From positions 186,001 to 250,000 of the forward strand of contig OY762224.2 in the NCBI GenBank assembly GCA_963665265.2: a DNA stretch of 64,000 bases, in the 5' to 3' direction. Below, piece by piece: positions 53,233 through 61,519 of the stretch. Source of the stretch: CAXXHQ01 sp963665265. GTDB lineage: Bacteria; Planctomycetota; Planctomycetia; Pirellulales; Thermoguttaceae. Within the stretch, counting starts at the first letter, position 1. Each line of letters opens with the position of its first letter. The position numbers were made by a program, and so were the translations under genes. Below the pieces are notes generated by a model, which made no database searches, had not been told where the DNA came from, and worked only from the letters and a program-made list of their open reading frames with translations.

Positions 53233-54051
53233 CTATACGTCCGCGACTTCCTCGCGTGCCGCCGCAAGTTCCTGATAGACGGCCTCGACCGCCTCGCCGT
53301 CAATTTGATCCAGTTCGCGCCCCGCCCCGGCCACCAAAGCCAAGTCGGCCAACTGCGAGGCCAATCGCGGAACTCCCTGCGAAAGTACGTGCAAACGTGC
53401 GGCCGCCTCGTTCGAGAAAATCGGCTTCTTTCGATTCGCCCCGGCCGTGCGCTTCCGCAAAAATTCGGCCGTGTCTTCTTCGCCCCACAATTCAATCTCC
53501 GCGCGAAGCTCGATCAAATCGGCCAACCGGGAATTGACGCATGCGTAATCCTCCGTCCGGCAAGCGACGACGATCGTCAGCAACGCCTCCGGCTGCCAAT
53601 CGCGCTGCGCAAGCCGAACCAACGCCGTTTGCAAACGAAAATCGGCGCGATCCACGTCGTCTAAAAGAAATACCGTCGCGCGACGCTCCAAACGACGAAC
53701 GGTCAAGCGATCCTCGATCGTGCGCCAAAGAGCCGATTCATTCGCCTCCGGCGAGGCGTTAACGCCTAATTCGCAAGCGACCGCCGCGAGAAACTCATCG
53801 ACCCCGAGACCGAAAAGGCTTATCCGGCAAGCGAGATCGCCGGCCCGACGACGCTGATCCGCGAACGCGCAAAGGGTGAGCGATTTTCCGCACCCCGCCG
53901 GCCCGACGAGCAGCCCGAGACGGCGGCGATTATCAACAAGAAAATGGAGCCGGGCCAACGTCTCTTCATGCGTCGGGCTCTGGTGAAACCAACGCAAATC
54001 CGTTCCGGCGCCGAACGGCGGCTCGACTAATCCCCAATGCGTCGCGTACAT
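53233..54051 (-). CDS. ExeA/GspA-like AAA+ ATPase
   Basis: A 272-residue P-loop ATPase. It begins MYATHWGLVEPPFGAGTDLR, the standard opening of the ExeA/TniB-like group (Y-x-x-x-x-x-L-x-x-x-P-F). Walker A is GPAGCGKS at residues 50-57 and Walker B is VFLLDDVD near residue 126. Sensor and arginine motifs follow in IELRAEIELWGEEDTAEFLR. ExeA relatives assist type II secretin assembly or act as transposition helpers. Neither a GspB partner nor a transposase is adjacent, and no peptidoglycan-binding domain is fused, so the client is open. A link to the secretin-like protein at 18484-21378 is only a suggestion. Confidence 0.82.
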   Translation of the reverse strand: MYATHWGLVEPPFGAGTDLRWFHQSPTHEETLARLHFLVDNRRRLGLLVGPAGCGKSLTLCAFADQRRRAGDLACRISLFGLGVDEFLAAVACELGVNASPEANESALWRTIEDRLTVRRLERRATVFLLDDVDRADFRLQTALVRLAQRDWQPEALLTIVVACRTEDYACVNSRLADLIELRAEIELWGEEDTAEFLRKRTAGANRKKPIFSNEAAARLHVLSQGVPRLASQLADLALVAGAGRELDQIDGEAVEAVYQELAAAREEVADV

Positions 54052-54164
54052 CGATTAACCCTCCATGGTCAAACGAATTTTTTCGGCGTCAAGGCGGCCG
54101 ACGATCCCTTCGTCATTGCCGCCCAGAACTCCATACTGCTGCAACTAAAAAACGTCGCTCCGCT

Positions 54165-54917
54165 TTACAGAAGACTTTCCAAAAGCAAACGCATTTTTCG
54201 CATCTCGGCCAATTGCTCGACGTCGGGCAACGGCGCCACGTCGACGCACAACGCCCGGTCGTAGCGGGCTTTAGTCAGTTGGTTCACCAAACGGCCGTAC
54301 TCGATTTCGCCTTGGCCGACCCGGACCTGCAACGCGGTCTTGTTCGTGTCGCGAAGACGAACGTGGTACACGTATTTCATCAAGTTGTCGTAATTGGCGC
54401 CGGCCTGCGGTCCGTAAATGTAATGACTCGGATCGAGCGTGATACCCAGTCCTTTGACGTTATCGCAAAGGACGGCGGCGGTGTCGGGATCCTGCGTCAT
54501 TCGCCCCGCCTCGGTGAGCAAGCCGACCCGAACGCCGGTGTGCGCGGCGATCGCCGACATCTCGCGAAGACGTTCGATCTCGGCGTTGAACGGAGTTCCT
54601 AACTCCGAAGCGCGAACGGTGATCGTGACCACCTTCGTCGCTTTCGCCAGTTTGCAGCAGGCCGCGAACTGACGATAGTAAAGCTCCTCGTTCGGCTCCT
54701 CGATCTCGACGCTAAACGACGTGAGCGTCAAACGATGCGTCTGACGGCAAATCGTCGCCACGCGATCAAAATCCGCCAACACTTCCGACGGCTTCATGTG
54801 CCCGTCGGTCTCGTGGATCATCAACTCGACGTCGGTATATTCCAGATCGGCCAATTGCACCAAGGCCGCATCCAAAGGCATACTCAAAAAACAACGACTT
54901 GTCGCGGCAACAAACAC
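54165..54917 (-). CDS. Sugar phosphate isomerase/epimerase-like TIM-barrel protein
   Basis: A 250-residue xylose-isomerase-like TIM barrel. The start is a GTG at 54917: AGGAG lies seven bases upstream and the protein then opens VFVAATSRCFLSMPLDAALV, as relatives do; the 67 upstream in-frame codons have no homology. Metal-site residues are likely in VELMIHETDG, VRVGLLTEAGRM, LGITLDPSHYIYGP and HVRLRDT. The family includes sugar epimerases, inosose dehydratase-like enzymes and endonuclease IV relatives. The substrate is undetermined. It stands alone, divergent from sppA. Confidence 0.78.
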   Translation of the reverse strand: MFVAATSRCFLSMPLDAALVQLADLEYTDVELMIHETDGHMKPSEVLADFDRVATICRQTHRLTLTSFSVEIEEPNEELYYRQFAACCKLAKATKVVTITVRASELGTPFNAEIERLREMSAIAAHTGVRVGLLTEAGRMTQDPDTAAVLCDNVKGLGITLDPSHYIYGPQAGANYDNLMKYVYHVRLRDTNKTALQVRVGQGEIEYGRLVNQLTKARYDRALCVDVAPLPDVEQLAEMRKMRLLLESLL

Positions 54918-55312
54918 GCCAGACTCCTTATAAACCAATTGCAATCCAAATCCGCGTTCAATCGCCCGCTTGCCCTGCGGGGAAGCAGGCTCACCCTCGA
55001 AACGCAGCACGCGGCTTTGAATTGGATATGTATCAAATGTACAAACACGGCGGGCAATTACCCAAACTTCCGTAGCTTCGCAGATTACAGCGCAGGCGAC
55101 TTTCAACCGCTCGGCCATGTAACCCGGAAAACTTCGCTACAGGACGCACAGCTTACCTTTTCTAGCCGTTTTATGGAATGCCAGTCGGTTCGATTGAGGA
55201 CCGGTTCTTGCCATTTTGCGATTGCGCTACGCCTATTTTGGCTAGTCTGCTATTATGACGGCGTTCAGGGCGACAATTTCTCAGTGAATCGTTTTCGATT
55301 GGAGAGCGTAAT
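54918..55312. other. Divergent gap before sppA with a REP-like hairpin and an extended -10
   Basis: An imperfect 12-bp hairpin lies at 54964-54990 (GCCCGCTTGCCC and GGGGAAGCAGGC around TGC), a REP-like form. TGCTATTAT at 55248-55256 is an extended -10 element that could start the sppA transcript. No coding frame in this stretch has support; the frame upstream of the TIM-barrel gene is judged non-coding. Confidence 0.4.
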
Positions 55313-56395
55313 ATGCCGGAAGGACCTAACGAACAGCCGATACCCGCCGCCATTCTCACCCCAAGTCCGATGGCCCCCCCGCCTCAACCGCGCCGCCGTT
55401 CCCGCTGGGCGACGTTTTTCGTCGTGCTACTGGTTCTCGCCTTGGGGGGATCGCTCTTAGTGAATTTCGGCTTCATCTCGCTGTTCGGCATGGCGGCGAT
55501 TCGTGGACAAGAGGCTGGCGTTCAAGAAGAGTACGTTTCCCATTCCCGTTGGTCGGCAAAGAAAATCGCCATCCTCTCCATCGACGGCATGATCGTGGAC
55601 GGCGAAGGCTTTTTCAAAAAACAATTGGATCGCGCGCGGAAAGACGCGCAAAACGGCTCGCTTAAGGCGTTGGTCCTTCGCATTAATTCGCCGGGCGGAA
55701 CCATTTCCGGTAGCGACCGAATCTATTGCTCCCTCCGAAAATTCGCCGATGAGACGCAAACCCCCATCGTCGTAAGCATGGGCGCCCTCGCCGCAAGCGG
55801 CGGCTACTACGCCGCCATGGCCGTCGGCGAAACGCCCGACTCCATCTTCGCCGAACGCACCACTTGGACCGGCTCGATCGGCGTCATCATTCCGCACTAT
55901 AACTTGGGCGGACTTATGAAACAGTACGGCGTCGAGGCCGACAACGTCGTCAGCTACCGTTTAAAAGAAATGGGAACGATCGCCCGATCGATGACCGAAG
56001 AGGAACGTAAAATTTTCCAGCAATTGGTCGACGAAGGATTTTCCCGCTTTAAAGAAGTCGTGAAAGAAGGCCGGCCGAAGCTGAAAAAGGATTTGGCTGC
56101 GCTGGACGCGGCGGCCACCGGTCAGGTTTTTACGGCCGATCAGGCGGTCAAACGCGGTCTGGTCGATCGGATCGGATTTGAAGAGGACGCCGTGGCGCGA
56201 GCGATCGAATTGGCCAAGCTCGTCGATAAAGACGATGTGACGGTCATTCGCTATAAGGCCGAGCCGAGCTTGCGAGGCCTGCTCTTCGGCGAACAAGGTC
56301 GCGCAAGCTCGTTCGATCCGTCGGCCCTGCTCGACCTCGCTACTCCGAAAGCCTATTACCTCTTCACCTGGCTCCCGCCCATGACGAAAGAATAA
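55313..56395 (+). CDS. sppA: Signal peptide peptidase SppA (single-domain type)
   Basis: A 360-residue membrane-bound serine protease that degrades signal peptides left after secretion. A proline-rich cytoplasmic N-terminus precedes one membrane helix (about residues 32-58). The S49 fold follows: LRINSPGGTISGSDRIY, then the nucleophile S162 in MGALAASGGYYAAMA and the general base K218 in YRLKEMGT. The length and single S49 domain match the 36-kDa type of SppA. GGAGAG precedes the ATG by six bases. It is monocistronic and followed by a REP-like cluster. Confidence 0.92.
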   Translation: MPEGPNEQPIPAAILTPSPMAPPPQPRRRSRWATFFVVLLVLALGGSLLVNFGFISLFGMAAIRGQEAGVQEEYVSHSRWSAKKIAILSIDGMIVDGEGFFKKQLDRARKDAQNGSLKALVLRINSPGGTISGSDRIYCSLRKFADETQTPIVVSMGALAASGGYYAAMAVGETPDSIFAERTTWTGSIGVIIPHYNLGGLMKQYGVEADNVVSYRLKEMGTIARSMTEEERKIFQQLVDEGFSRFKEVVKEGRPKLKKDLAALDAAATGQVFTADQAVKRGLVDRIGFEEDAVARAIELAKLVDKDDVTVIRYKAEPSLRGLLFGEQGRASSFDPSALLDLATPKAYYLFTWLPPMTKE

Positions 56396-56497
56396 TGCGG
56401 AGCCTATACGACTTTTTCGTATCGCCGCTAAAGAACGCAAAAGATTTTTAGCCAAGACTGGTTCAAATTTCACTTGTGCGCGTTTTCAGCCTTCTGC

Positions 56498-56638
56498 CAC
56501 GCACTCCGTGCATGACAAACAGTAGGGCGCTCTGTGAGCGCCGACTGGCTGCTTTACCAGAGCAAAACCGTCTTCGAGGGGCGTTCACGCCCCTTTCTCG
56601 GCCTTTAGGCCGCCCTAGCCTTGGCGTTTACGCCAAGG
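56498..56638. repeat. Array of REP-like palindromes downstream of sppA
   Basis: After an imperfect CACGCAC-TCC-GTGCATG element (56498-56514) there are four perfect hairpins in a row: GGCGCTC-TGT-GAGCGCC (56526-56542), AGGGGCGT-TC-ACGCCCCT (56577-56594), CGGCCT-TT-AGGCCG (56599-56612) and CCTTGGCGT-TT-ACGCCAAGG (56619-56638). All have two- or three-base loops. The first is related to 14037-14057. No T-tract follows any of them. Confidence 0.7.
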
Positions 56639-56663
56639 AAGTCCGCCATTCATCCCCCTCCCC

Positions 56664-56777
56664 ATTTGTTTTTTGGGGCTTTTTTGAGTTCAAACTGTTA
56701 GGAGGCGTTCAGCGACGAAAAACGCCTCGCAAATCGATTTCAGTGCGATTCGGTAGAAAAAGCCCCAAAAAACAAAT
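56664..56777. mobile_element. 114-bp element with 21-bp perfect inverted ends (MITE-like)
   Basis: The 21 bases at 56664-56684 are the exact reverse complement of 56757-56777 (ATTTG, T-rich, GGGG, C, T-run). Inside is a further perfect hairpin GAGGCGTT/AACGCCTC. There is no coding frame and no obvious target-site duplication. The right end lies about 35 bases from the break point of the truncated GxxExxY gene, so it may have arrived there as an insertion. It may instead be a large structured RNA hairpin. Confidence 0.5.
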
Positions 56778-56811
56778 TACTAAACGCGCAGTTCCAAATT
56801 GGACTTGGCAT

Positions 56812-56949
56812 AACGTCCAATCCACTTAGGCTGAGACGATGTGCCAGCGCGTTTTCGTAAACTTTTTCAAGATGACCATGCCCCAAGTATAGATGAATTG
56901 CGTAGGCCGTCTCGCGTACGAAATCGCAAAGTTCTTTAATAGTTTGCAC
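56812..56949 (-). pseudogene. Truncated GxxExxY family gene
   Basis: The first 46 codons (MQTIKELCDFVRETAYAIHL then YLGHGHLEKVYENALAHRLS) match the N-terminus of GxxExxY proteins, about 125 residues long and nuclease-fold-like. Here GHGHLEKVY supplies the name motif. Homology ends after SGLDV and the frame runs into the inverted-repeat element, stopping about 23 codons later, so two thirds of the gene are missing. The remaining 56396-57062 gap holds REP-like hairpins and purine-rich repeats and no intact gene. Confidence 0.65.
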
Positions 56950-57062
56950 GGATTCTCTTTTGTGCTCTTTGCGTTCTTTTGCGGCTAATCAAGCTCCATA
57001 AATTTCTTCGCTTGAGCGATGCCGAACGCTCGACGTTCAATGTCGGCCGAAGACGCAGCGCC

Positions 57063-58277
57063 CTATTTCGCCGTCCCGGCCGAGGTCGGCTTGGCGGCCG
57101 GCTTTTCAGAAGTTGATTTCTCCGCGGCCGTTTTTTCGGCAGGAGCTTTCTCCTCGGTCGATTTGACGGAGCCCGAGGGCCTGCTCTCCTCTTTCTTTTT
57201 ATCGCCGTCGCGAGAAGGCCCTTCGCCGTCGGCGGGCGGTTGACCGCGATCCATCGGCGGACCGTTGAACTCCTGCCCTTCGCCGCCCGGACCGCGAGGA
57301 CGCATTCCCTCGCCTCGCCGCTGATCGCGACCGCGACCGGGCATGCCGGGGAAACCAGGCCCCATAAAGCCCTCTTGCCGCACGTACATCTGAAATAACT
57401 GCCGCTGCATCTGGTCAACCGGCAAATTCAACAACCGATTGCGTTGATCCTCGGGCAGCTTTTCAAAAAACTTCGCGAGTTGATCCTCGTCAAACGCCGA
57501 ATGAAAATCCCGACGCGCGACGAATTGCTGAAAAAAGATCGGCCCAAGCCATTCGCGAACGATCTTTTTCTTTTCCCCCGCGTTTTTGCCCTTCAATTGC
57601 TCGCGTGCCTCGGCCGATAGCTTACATTCGACTTCGGCGATTTCTGCTTCCGAAAGATCGCCGAACGGATTGCCCCCTTTCGACCAGAGGGCGAGCGAAG
57701 CGATGACCGTCGAGCGAAATTCCGCTTTGATCCCCGACTCGATGCGGTCGCGCTGCTCCTTCGTGAGCTTCTCGGCGAAAGCCTCTTTTTTCTTTTCGGC
57801 GTATCCGCGCAACCAAACGCGAAGCGATTCGACGTCTTTCGCCGCAAGCCCATGCGGTTGCCAACGCTCGTTCTCCTCTTGCAGGCGCTTTTTAATCCAC
57901 TCGACGCGCTCTTTCGGCGGCATCGACTGCAATTCGGCGCGTTCGTAGGCGGGCAACGTCTCCAGCCACTTCGAATAGCCGTCCATGACGGAGGTCAAAT
58001 CCTTCGCCTCGGGATCCTTTTCGATCTCTTCGTTGAGCTTGCGGAGCTTCGCCTGCTCGGCCGCGTCCAGACCGTTGAATTGCTTGAACTTCCGCAGTAA
58101 CTCGGCCTTCTCCGCGTCGTTCATCTTTTCAACGCGTTCTCGCTCCGCTTGATATGAGTCGTCGGCGCGAACGGCGCAAGAAAACCCCAAGCAAAAAATC
58201 AACGTCAGCGCGATCGTCGCCGCGTTCTTCGCCTCGTTCGATTTCATCCGCAAAGCGTTCAAATCACGTTCCTTCAT
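57063..58277 (-). CDS. Secreted charged protein encoded with an ECF sigma/anti-sigma pair
   Basis: A 404-residue protein with a signal peptide (about residues 20-38, AATIALTLIFCLGFSCAVRA). The mature part is helical and highly charged (DDSYQAERERVEKMNDAEKA onward), with repeated RLLNLPxDQxQR and LPEDQRNRLL patterns that recall Spy/CpxP-like or DUF3106-like helical hairpins. From about residue 310 a Gly/Pro/Arg-rich and then Lys/Glu/Ala/Ser-rich tail follows. It lies nine bases after the anti-sigma gene and so belongs to the sigma operon. I infer a periplasmic sensor or effector for that system. No enzymatic motif is seen. Confidence 0.7.
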   Translation of the reverse strand: MKERDLNALRMKSNEAKNAATIALTLIFCLGFSCAVRADDSYQAERERVEKMNDAEKAELLRKFKQFNGLDAAEQAKLRKLNEEIEKDPEAKDLTSVMDGYSKWLETLPAYERAELQSMPPKERVEWIKKRLQEENERWQPHGLAAKDVESLRVWLRGYAEKKKEAFAEKLTKEQRDRIESGIKAEFRSTVIASLALWSKGGNPFGDLSEAEIAEVECKLSAEAREQLKGKNAGEKKKIVREWLGPIFFQQFVARRDFHSAFDEDQLAKFFEKLPEDQRNRLLNLPVDQMQRQLFQMYVRQEGFMGPGFPGMPGRGRDQRRGEGMRPRGPGGEGQEFNGPPMDRGQPPADGEGPSRDGDKKKEESRPSGSVKSTEEKAPAEKTAAEKSTSEKPAAKPTSAGTAK

Positions 58278-58286
58278 CGGGACGAA

Positions 58287-58784
58287 TTACTTCTTTTCGT
58301 CTTTTTGGAAGAGGGCTTCTTTGTGAAGCATGCGTAAGAATTCCACGTCGCCGACTTGCCGATACTGATCGACCTTTTCGATAACCGACAAGTCGCGGAG
58401 GAGCTTGCTGTTTTGGCTGGGCATGAACGTCGAACCGACGAAGAAGCCGACCACGCAAAGCGTCGCGGCGACGACTCCCGCCCAGGCGATCGCATACCGG
58501 CGTTTTTTCGGCGCAACGGCCTCTTCGGCCGCTAAATCCTTCTCCGCTTCGACCGCCACCATTTCAAGCGTCGTCCGCGCGAAATTCTCCTTCACCGGCG
58601 TGGCGTCCAACTCGCCGAGCATTTCCCATGATCGCTCAAGGTCTTGCAAGCGTCGGCGCACGTCGGGATTCGAGGCCAGCAGTTCCTCTACCTCTCGACT
58701 CCCACGCGAGTCCAACTCGCCGTCGAGGTAGGCGACTAACTGCTCGTCGAATCGCTCTTCGATATTTCGCCGTTCTTCATTCAT
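58287..58784 (-). CDS. Anti-sigma factor-like single-pass membrane protein
   Basis: A 165-residue protein. The cytoplasmic N-terminus LVAYLDGELDSRGSREVEEL and NPDVRRRLQDLERSWEML has the form of an anti-sigma domain (like zf-HC2/ASD), though the zinc-binding His-x3-Cys-x2-Cys is absent. One membrane helix (about residues 98-118, AIAWAGVVAATLCVVGFFVG) precedes a short periplasmic part. It is encoded 15 bases after the sigma gene and should hold that sigma factor at the membrane until a signal arrives; this is inference from order and layout. Confidence 0.8.
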   Translation of the reverse strand: MNEERRNIEERFDEQLVAYLDGELDSRGSREVEELLASNPDVRRRLQDLERSWEMLGELDATPVKENFARTTLEMVAVEAEKDLAAEEAVAPKKRRYAIAWAGVVAATLCVVGFFVGSTFMPSQNSKLLRDLSVIEKVDQYRQVGDVEFLRMLHKEALFQKDEKK

Positions 58785-58799
58785 AATCGTAAAAAACGC

Positions 58800-59498
58800 T
58801 TACGGATTCTCCTCGTCGTCAACCGCGTCAGCCGAATTGTATTGTTCGCGATCGACGAGCGGCTCGCCGTCCGGCAACCGCCCGAGCTCCATATAGGGCT
58901 GCAATATCTCTTTTAAATTCAATCGAGCGCGCGACAGCAACGACTTCACCGCTTGCGGCGACATCTCCAATGTTTCGGCAATGTCGGCGTAGCTCAAACT
59001 TTCATATTTGCTCAGCAAAACCGCCATCCGCTGCCGTTCGCCGAGCGATTCCAATGCCAAGCGAACCACGTCGCGCATCTCGGCCTTGTCCAATCGCCGG
59101 GCCGGCATGGCGCCGCTGCTCGCCTGAAGCATCCTTTCCATCGGCTGCGCGCCCATCGGACCGCTTTCGGTCGTCGAAAGATTCACTTCTTTCCGACGAC
59201 TCTTCGACCGAAGCGAGTTCGACGCCACGTTATTCGCGATGGTGAATAGCCAAGTGGCGAATTTCGCGCCAGGCTCGTAGGTCTTCCGCGAACGATAGAC
59301 CCGCAAAAAGACTTCCTGTGTCAGGTCTTCGGCTTGATCCTGATTTCCGACGAGGTGCCGCAATATCGTTACCAAACGATCCTGATAGCGCAGCACCAAC
59401 TCCTCGAAAGCGGCGGCGTTGTCGTCGCGCACTTCGAGCATTAACCGGACGTCCGGATCGAGCGCGTATCTTCGTACGGACGACTCGCTAACGGTCAA
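58800..59498 (-). CDS. ECF-family RNA polymerase sigma factor
   Basis: A 232-residue sigma70-family protein with region 2 (FEELVLRYQDRLVTILRHLV, then QAEDLTQEVFLRVYRSRKTY and FATWLFTIANNVASNSLRS) and region 4 (LALESLGERQRMAVLLSKYE, then YADIAETLEMSPQAVKSLLS). It has no region 3, so it is an ECF sigma. The start is TTG at 59498 with GAGG seven bases upstream; the ATG at codon 20 would cut into the family's conserved opening. It heads a three-gene operon with an anti-sigma factor and a secreted protein, so it is probably released by an envelope signal and may control its own operon. Target genes are not evident. Confidence 0.92.
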   Translation of the reverse strand: MTVSESSVRRYALDPDVRLMLEVRDDNAAAFEELVLRYQDRLVTILRHLVGNQDQAEDLTQEVFLRVYRSRKTYEPGAKFATWLFTIANNVASNSLRSKSRRKEVNLSTTESGPMGAQPMERMLQASSGAMPARRLDKAEMRDVVRLALESLGERQRMAVLLSKYESLSYADIAETLEMSPQAVKSLLSRARLNLKEILQPYMELGRLPDGEPLVDREQYNSADAVDDEENP

Positions 59499-59831
59499 GG
59501 CGAAACCTCAGGATCGCGGCGGGAACTATCGAGACCGATGCCGCCAACTACCTCGCCTCGCGCTTCTTAATCGCGGAACGGTTCGTCGGCTAAGCAGGAC
59601 TCAATACTGCGGCAGGAAATGGAGACTGTAACAGGAAACGGAATTTCCGCTCCATATCTACAATCTAATTCGACAACTCATTGTAGCCTATTCCCGCCCA
59701 AGCCGCGACGGTGACCCTGGTTGCGTCATTTGCCGTAAACCACGTAACCGCCAATGCTTCCGTATATAGAAATTAACCCCTCGAAAGATGAAAAGTTCCG
59801 CGGCGCCCCCCTGCTCCTCGCGGTTTCATGT
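59499..59831. other. 333-base gap upstream of the sigma operon
   Basis: This would hold the promoter of the sigma/anti-sigma operon. On the minus strand TACAAT occurs in GGCTACAATGAG (about 59680-59690), but no acceptable -35 sits at the right distance. A small GGAAAC/GGAATTTCC inverted pattern near 59635-59650 is seen. I find no gene here. Confidence 0.35.
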
Positions 59832-60869
59832 CTAATCTTGCTGCGACTGCTTTCGTCGCAACTGGCCGCAAGCGGCGTCGATCCGGTCCCCTTTTCGATA
59901 GCGAATCGCCGTCGTAAGCCCGCCTGAGTTCAGGATTTCCGCAAATTCCGCCGTCGCCGAAGGAGCGGGCGTCCGGAACGAGAGCCCCGAAACCGGATTG
60001 AACGGGATTAGATTGACCAGCGAAGGACGCCCCCGCAAAATCTGCACAAGTTGCCGTGCGTGTTCCGGCTGGTCGTTTACGCCCGCCAATAAAACGTACT
60101 CGTAAGTCACTCGTCGGCCGGTCTTCTCGAAATAGGCGTCCGCCGCCGCCAAAACTTTTTGGATTCCCACCCCTCGATTCACCGGCACAAGCTGATTCCG
60201 CAATTCGTCGTTCGGCGCATGTAATGAGACGGCCAAATGATAGGGACAATCCAACTCCGCCAGCCGCAAAACCCCCTTGGGCAACCCGACCGTCGAAATG
60301 GTGATTCTTCGCACGCCGATGCCCAGCCCGTCGGCGCTCGTCGCCTCGGCCAGGGCGCCCATCACGGCGTCGACGTTCAGCAACGGCTCCCCCATCCCCA
60401 TCATCACGATATTGCTCATTCGTTCTTCCGACGGAAGAAGTCGTTGCAAATGCAACATTTGTTCGACGATTTCGCCGCGCGTCAAATTGCGTTCGACGCC
60501 GTCGATCCCCGTCGCGCAAAACGCGCAGCGCATCGCGCAGCCGACCTGCGAACTGAGACACATCGTCCGATGATGCCGATCGTCGCGAAGCAAAACGCAT
60601 TCGATGCGGTGGCCGTCGGCGAACTCGATTAGCAGCTTCTCCGCCTCGTCGGGCGCCCCCGATTTTTTTACGACTTTACCGGTCAAGACCGTGAAAGACT
60701 CTTTCAATTCGGCGCGCAACGATTGCGGCAAGTCGGTCATTTCGTCGAAATCGACCGCTCGTTTTTGGAATATCCACTTATGGATTTGCTTCGCGCGATA
60801 GGCCGGCTGCTTGCGCTCGGCAAACCAAGCCGTCAATTCTTCCTGCGAAACGTCCAACCAATTTTTCAT
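59832..60869 (-). CDS. rlmN: 23S rRNA (adenine(2503)-C(2))-methyltransferase RlmN
   Basis: A 345-residue radical-SAM enzyme that methylates A2503 of 23S rRNA and A37 of some tRNAs. The cluster ligands are C111, C115 and C118 in CAMRCAFCATG. Other family motifs are MCLSSQVG, GMGEPLLN, VSTVGLPKG-like SAM-binding segments, LAVSLHAPNDELR and the C-terminal YRKGDRIDAACGQL, with the catalytic Cys in AACGQL and the second catalytic Cys near C338. The length is typical. Its ATG overlaps the stop of the upstream deoxyribosyltransferase-like gene (ATGA), so the two are translated together. Confidence 0.94.
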   Translation of the reverse strand: MKNWLDVSQEELTAWFAERKQPAYRAKQIHKWIFQKRAVDFDEMTDLPQSLRAELKESFTVLTGKVVKKSGAPDEAEKLLIEFADGHRIECVLLRDDRHHRTMCLSSQVGCAMRCAFCATGIDGVERNLTRGEIVEQMLHLQRLLPSEERMSNIVMMGMGEPLLNVDAVMGALAEATSADGLGIGVRRITISTVGLPKGVLRLAELDCPYHLAVSLHAPNDELRNQLVPVNRGVGIQKVLAAADAYFEKTGRRVTYEYVLLAGVNDQPEHARQLVQILRGRPSLVNLIPFNPVSGLSFRTPAPSATAEFAEILNSGGLTTAIRYRKGDRIDAACGQLRRKQSQQD

Positions 60870-61318
60870 GCCTGTTCTCGATTGCTTTTGCGATGCGCCG
60901 CCAACTTTTCGGCTAGTTCGCCCGACTCGACCGCCGAAACGAACGATTCCAGGTCGGCGTAAATAACGTGACTAAGAAACTTAATCGCCCAATTGTGCTT
61001 CATCGGACTGACGGCGACGACGAAGGCGCCGTGCTGATACGCCTCCCACATTTCGATCGCGGTCCCCATCGACGCCTCCGGCGCGTAAGCGACGAGCAGA
61101 TCGACTTCGCGGCACATCAAATTATGGCCGAAAAATACCTGTCGCCCATGATCTTCGCCGTAGTTAATCGAATCGTTATGGTTCGCAAACGGGTCGTACA
61201 CTTCGGCGTCGGCCAAATGCCCTTCGATAATCTCTTTCAGTCGCCCGCGGTAGTCTTGCTCATGGACCGCCAAACCGCGGATCGAACCTTGCATAATTCC
61301 GGCCAAAAAAACGCGCAT
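60866..61318 (-). CDS. Nucleoside 2-deoxyribosyltransferase-like protein
   Basis: A 150-residue protein. The start is ATG 61318 with AGGA seven bases upstream; an in-frame TTG two codons earlier is less likely. The opening MRVFLAGIMQGSIRGLAVHE and the middle LMCREVDLLVAYAPEASMGT, AIEMWEAYQHGAFVVAV follow the Rossmann-like nucleoside 2-deoxyribosyltransferase fold (the glutamate in GTAIEMW corresponds to the catalytic position). Family members transfer deoxyribose between bases or hydrolyse nucleotides; the substrate here is open. It overlaps rlmN by four bases, suggesting a link to nucleotide or RNA metabolism. Confidence 0.75.
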   Translation of the reverse strand: MRVFLAGIMQGSIRGLAVHEQDYRGRLKEIIEGHLADAEVYDPFANHNDSINYGEDHGRQVFFGHNLMCREVDLLVAYAPEASMGTAIEMWEAYQHGAFVVAVSPMKHNWAIKFLSHVIYADLESFVSAVESGELAEKLAAHRKSNREQA

Positions 61319-61519
61319 CGTCAATCCTTATATGTCGTTCCGTTAAAACGCCTCGTCGTCTCGCTTAAGGCTAAGGCGAAGCGGACTGTTTTTTCCGCCT
61401 CATCCTTCATAATTCACCCTCGCCCTGGCGATACGTCCGGCGGCTTCCCGTTCCCAACGTCGCTTTTTTCACTACAATAATCGAAGATACTATTATTTCC
61501 TCCTCGCGGACTTCTTGCC

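Noticed and set aside
54918..55118. N-terminal extension of the TIM-barrel gene
   Set aside because: Residues have no homology, a REP-like hairpin lies within it, and a GTG with AGGAG gives the conserved start.
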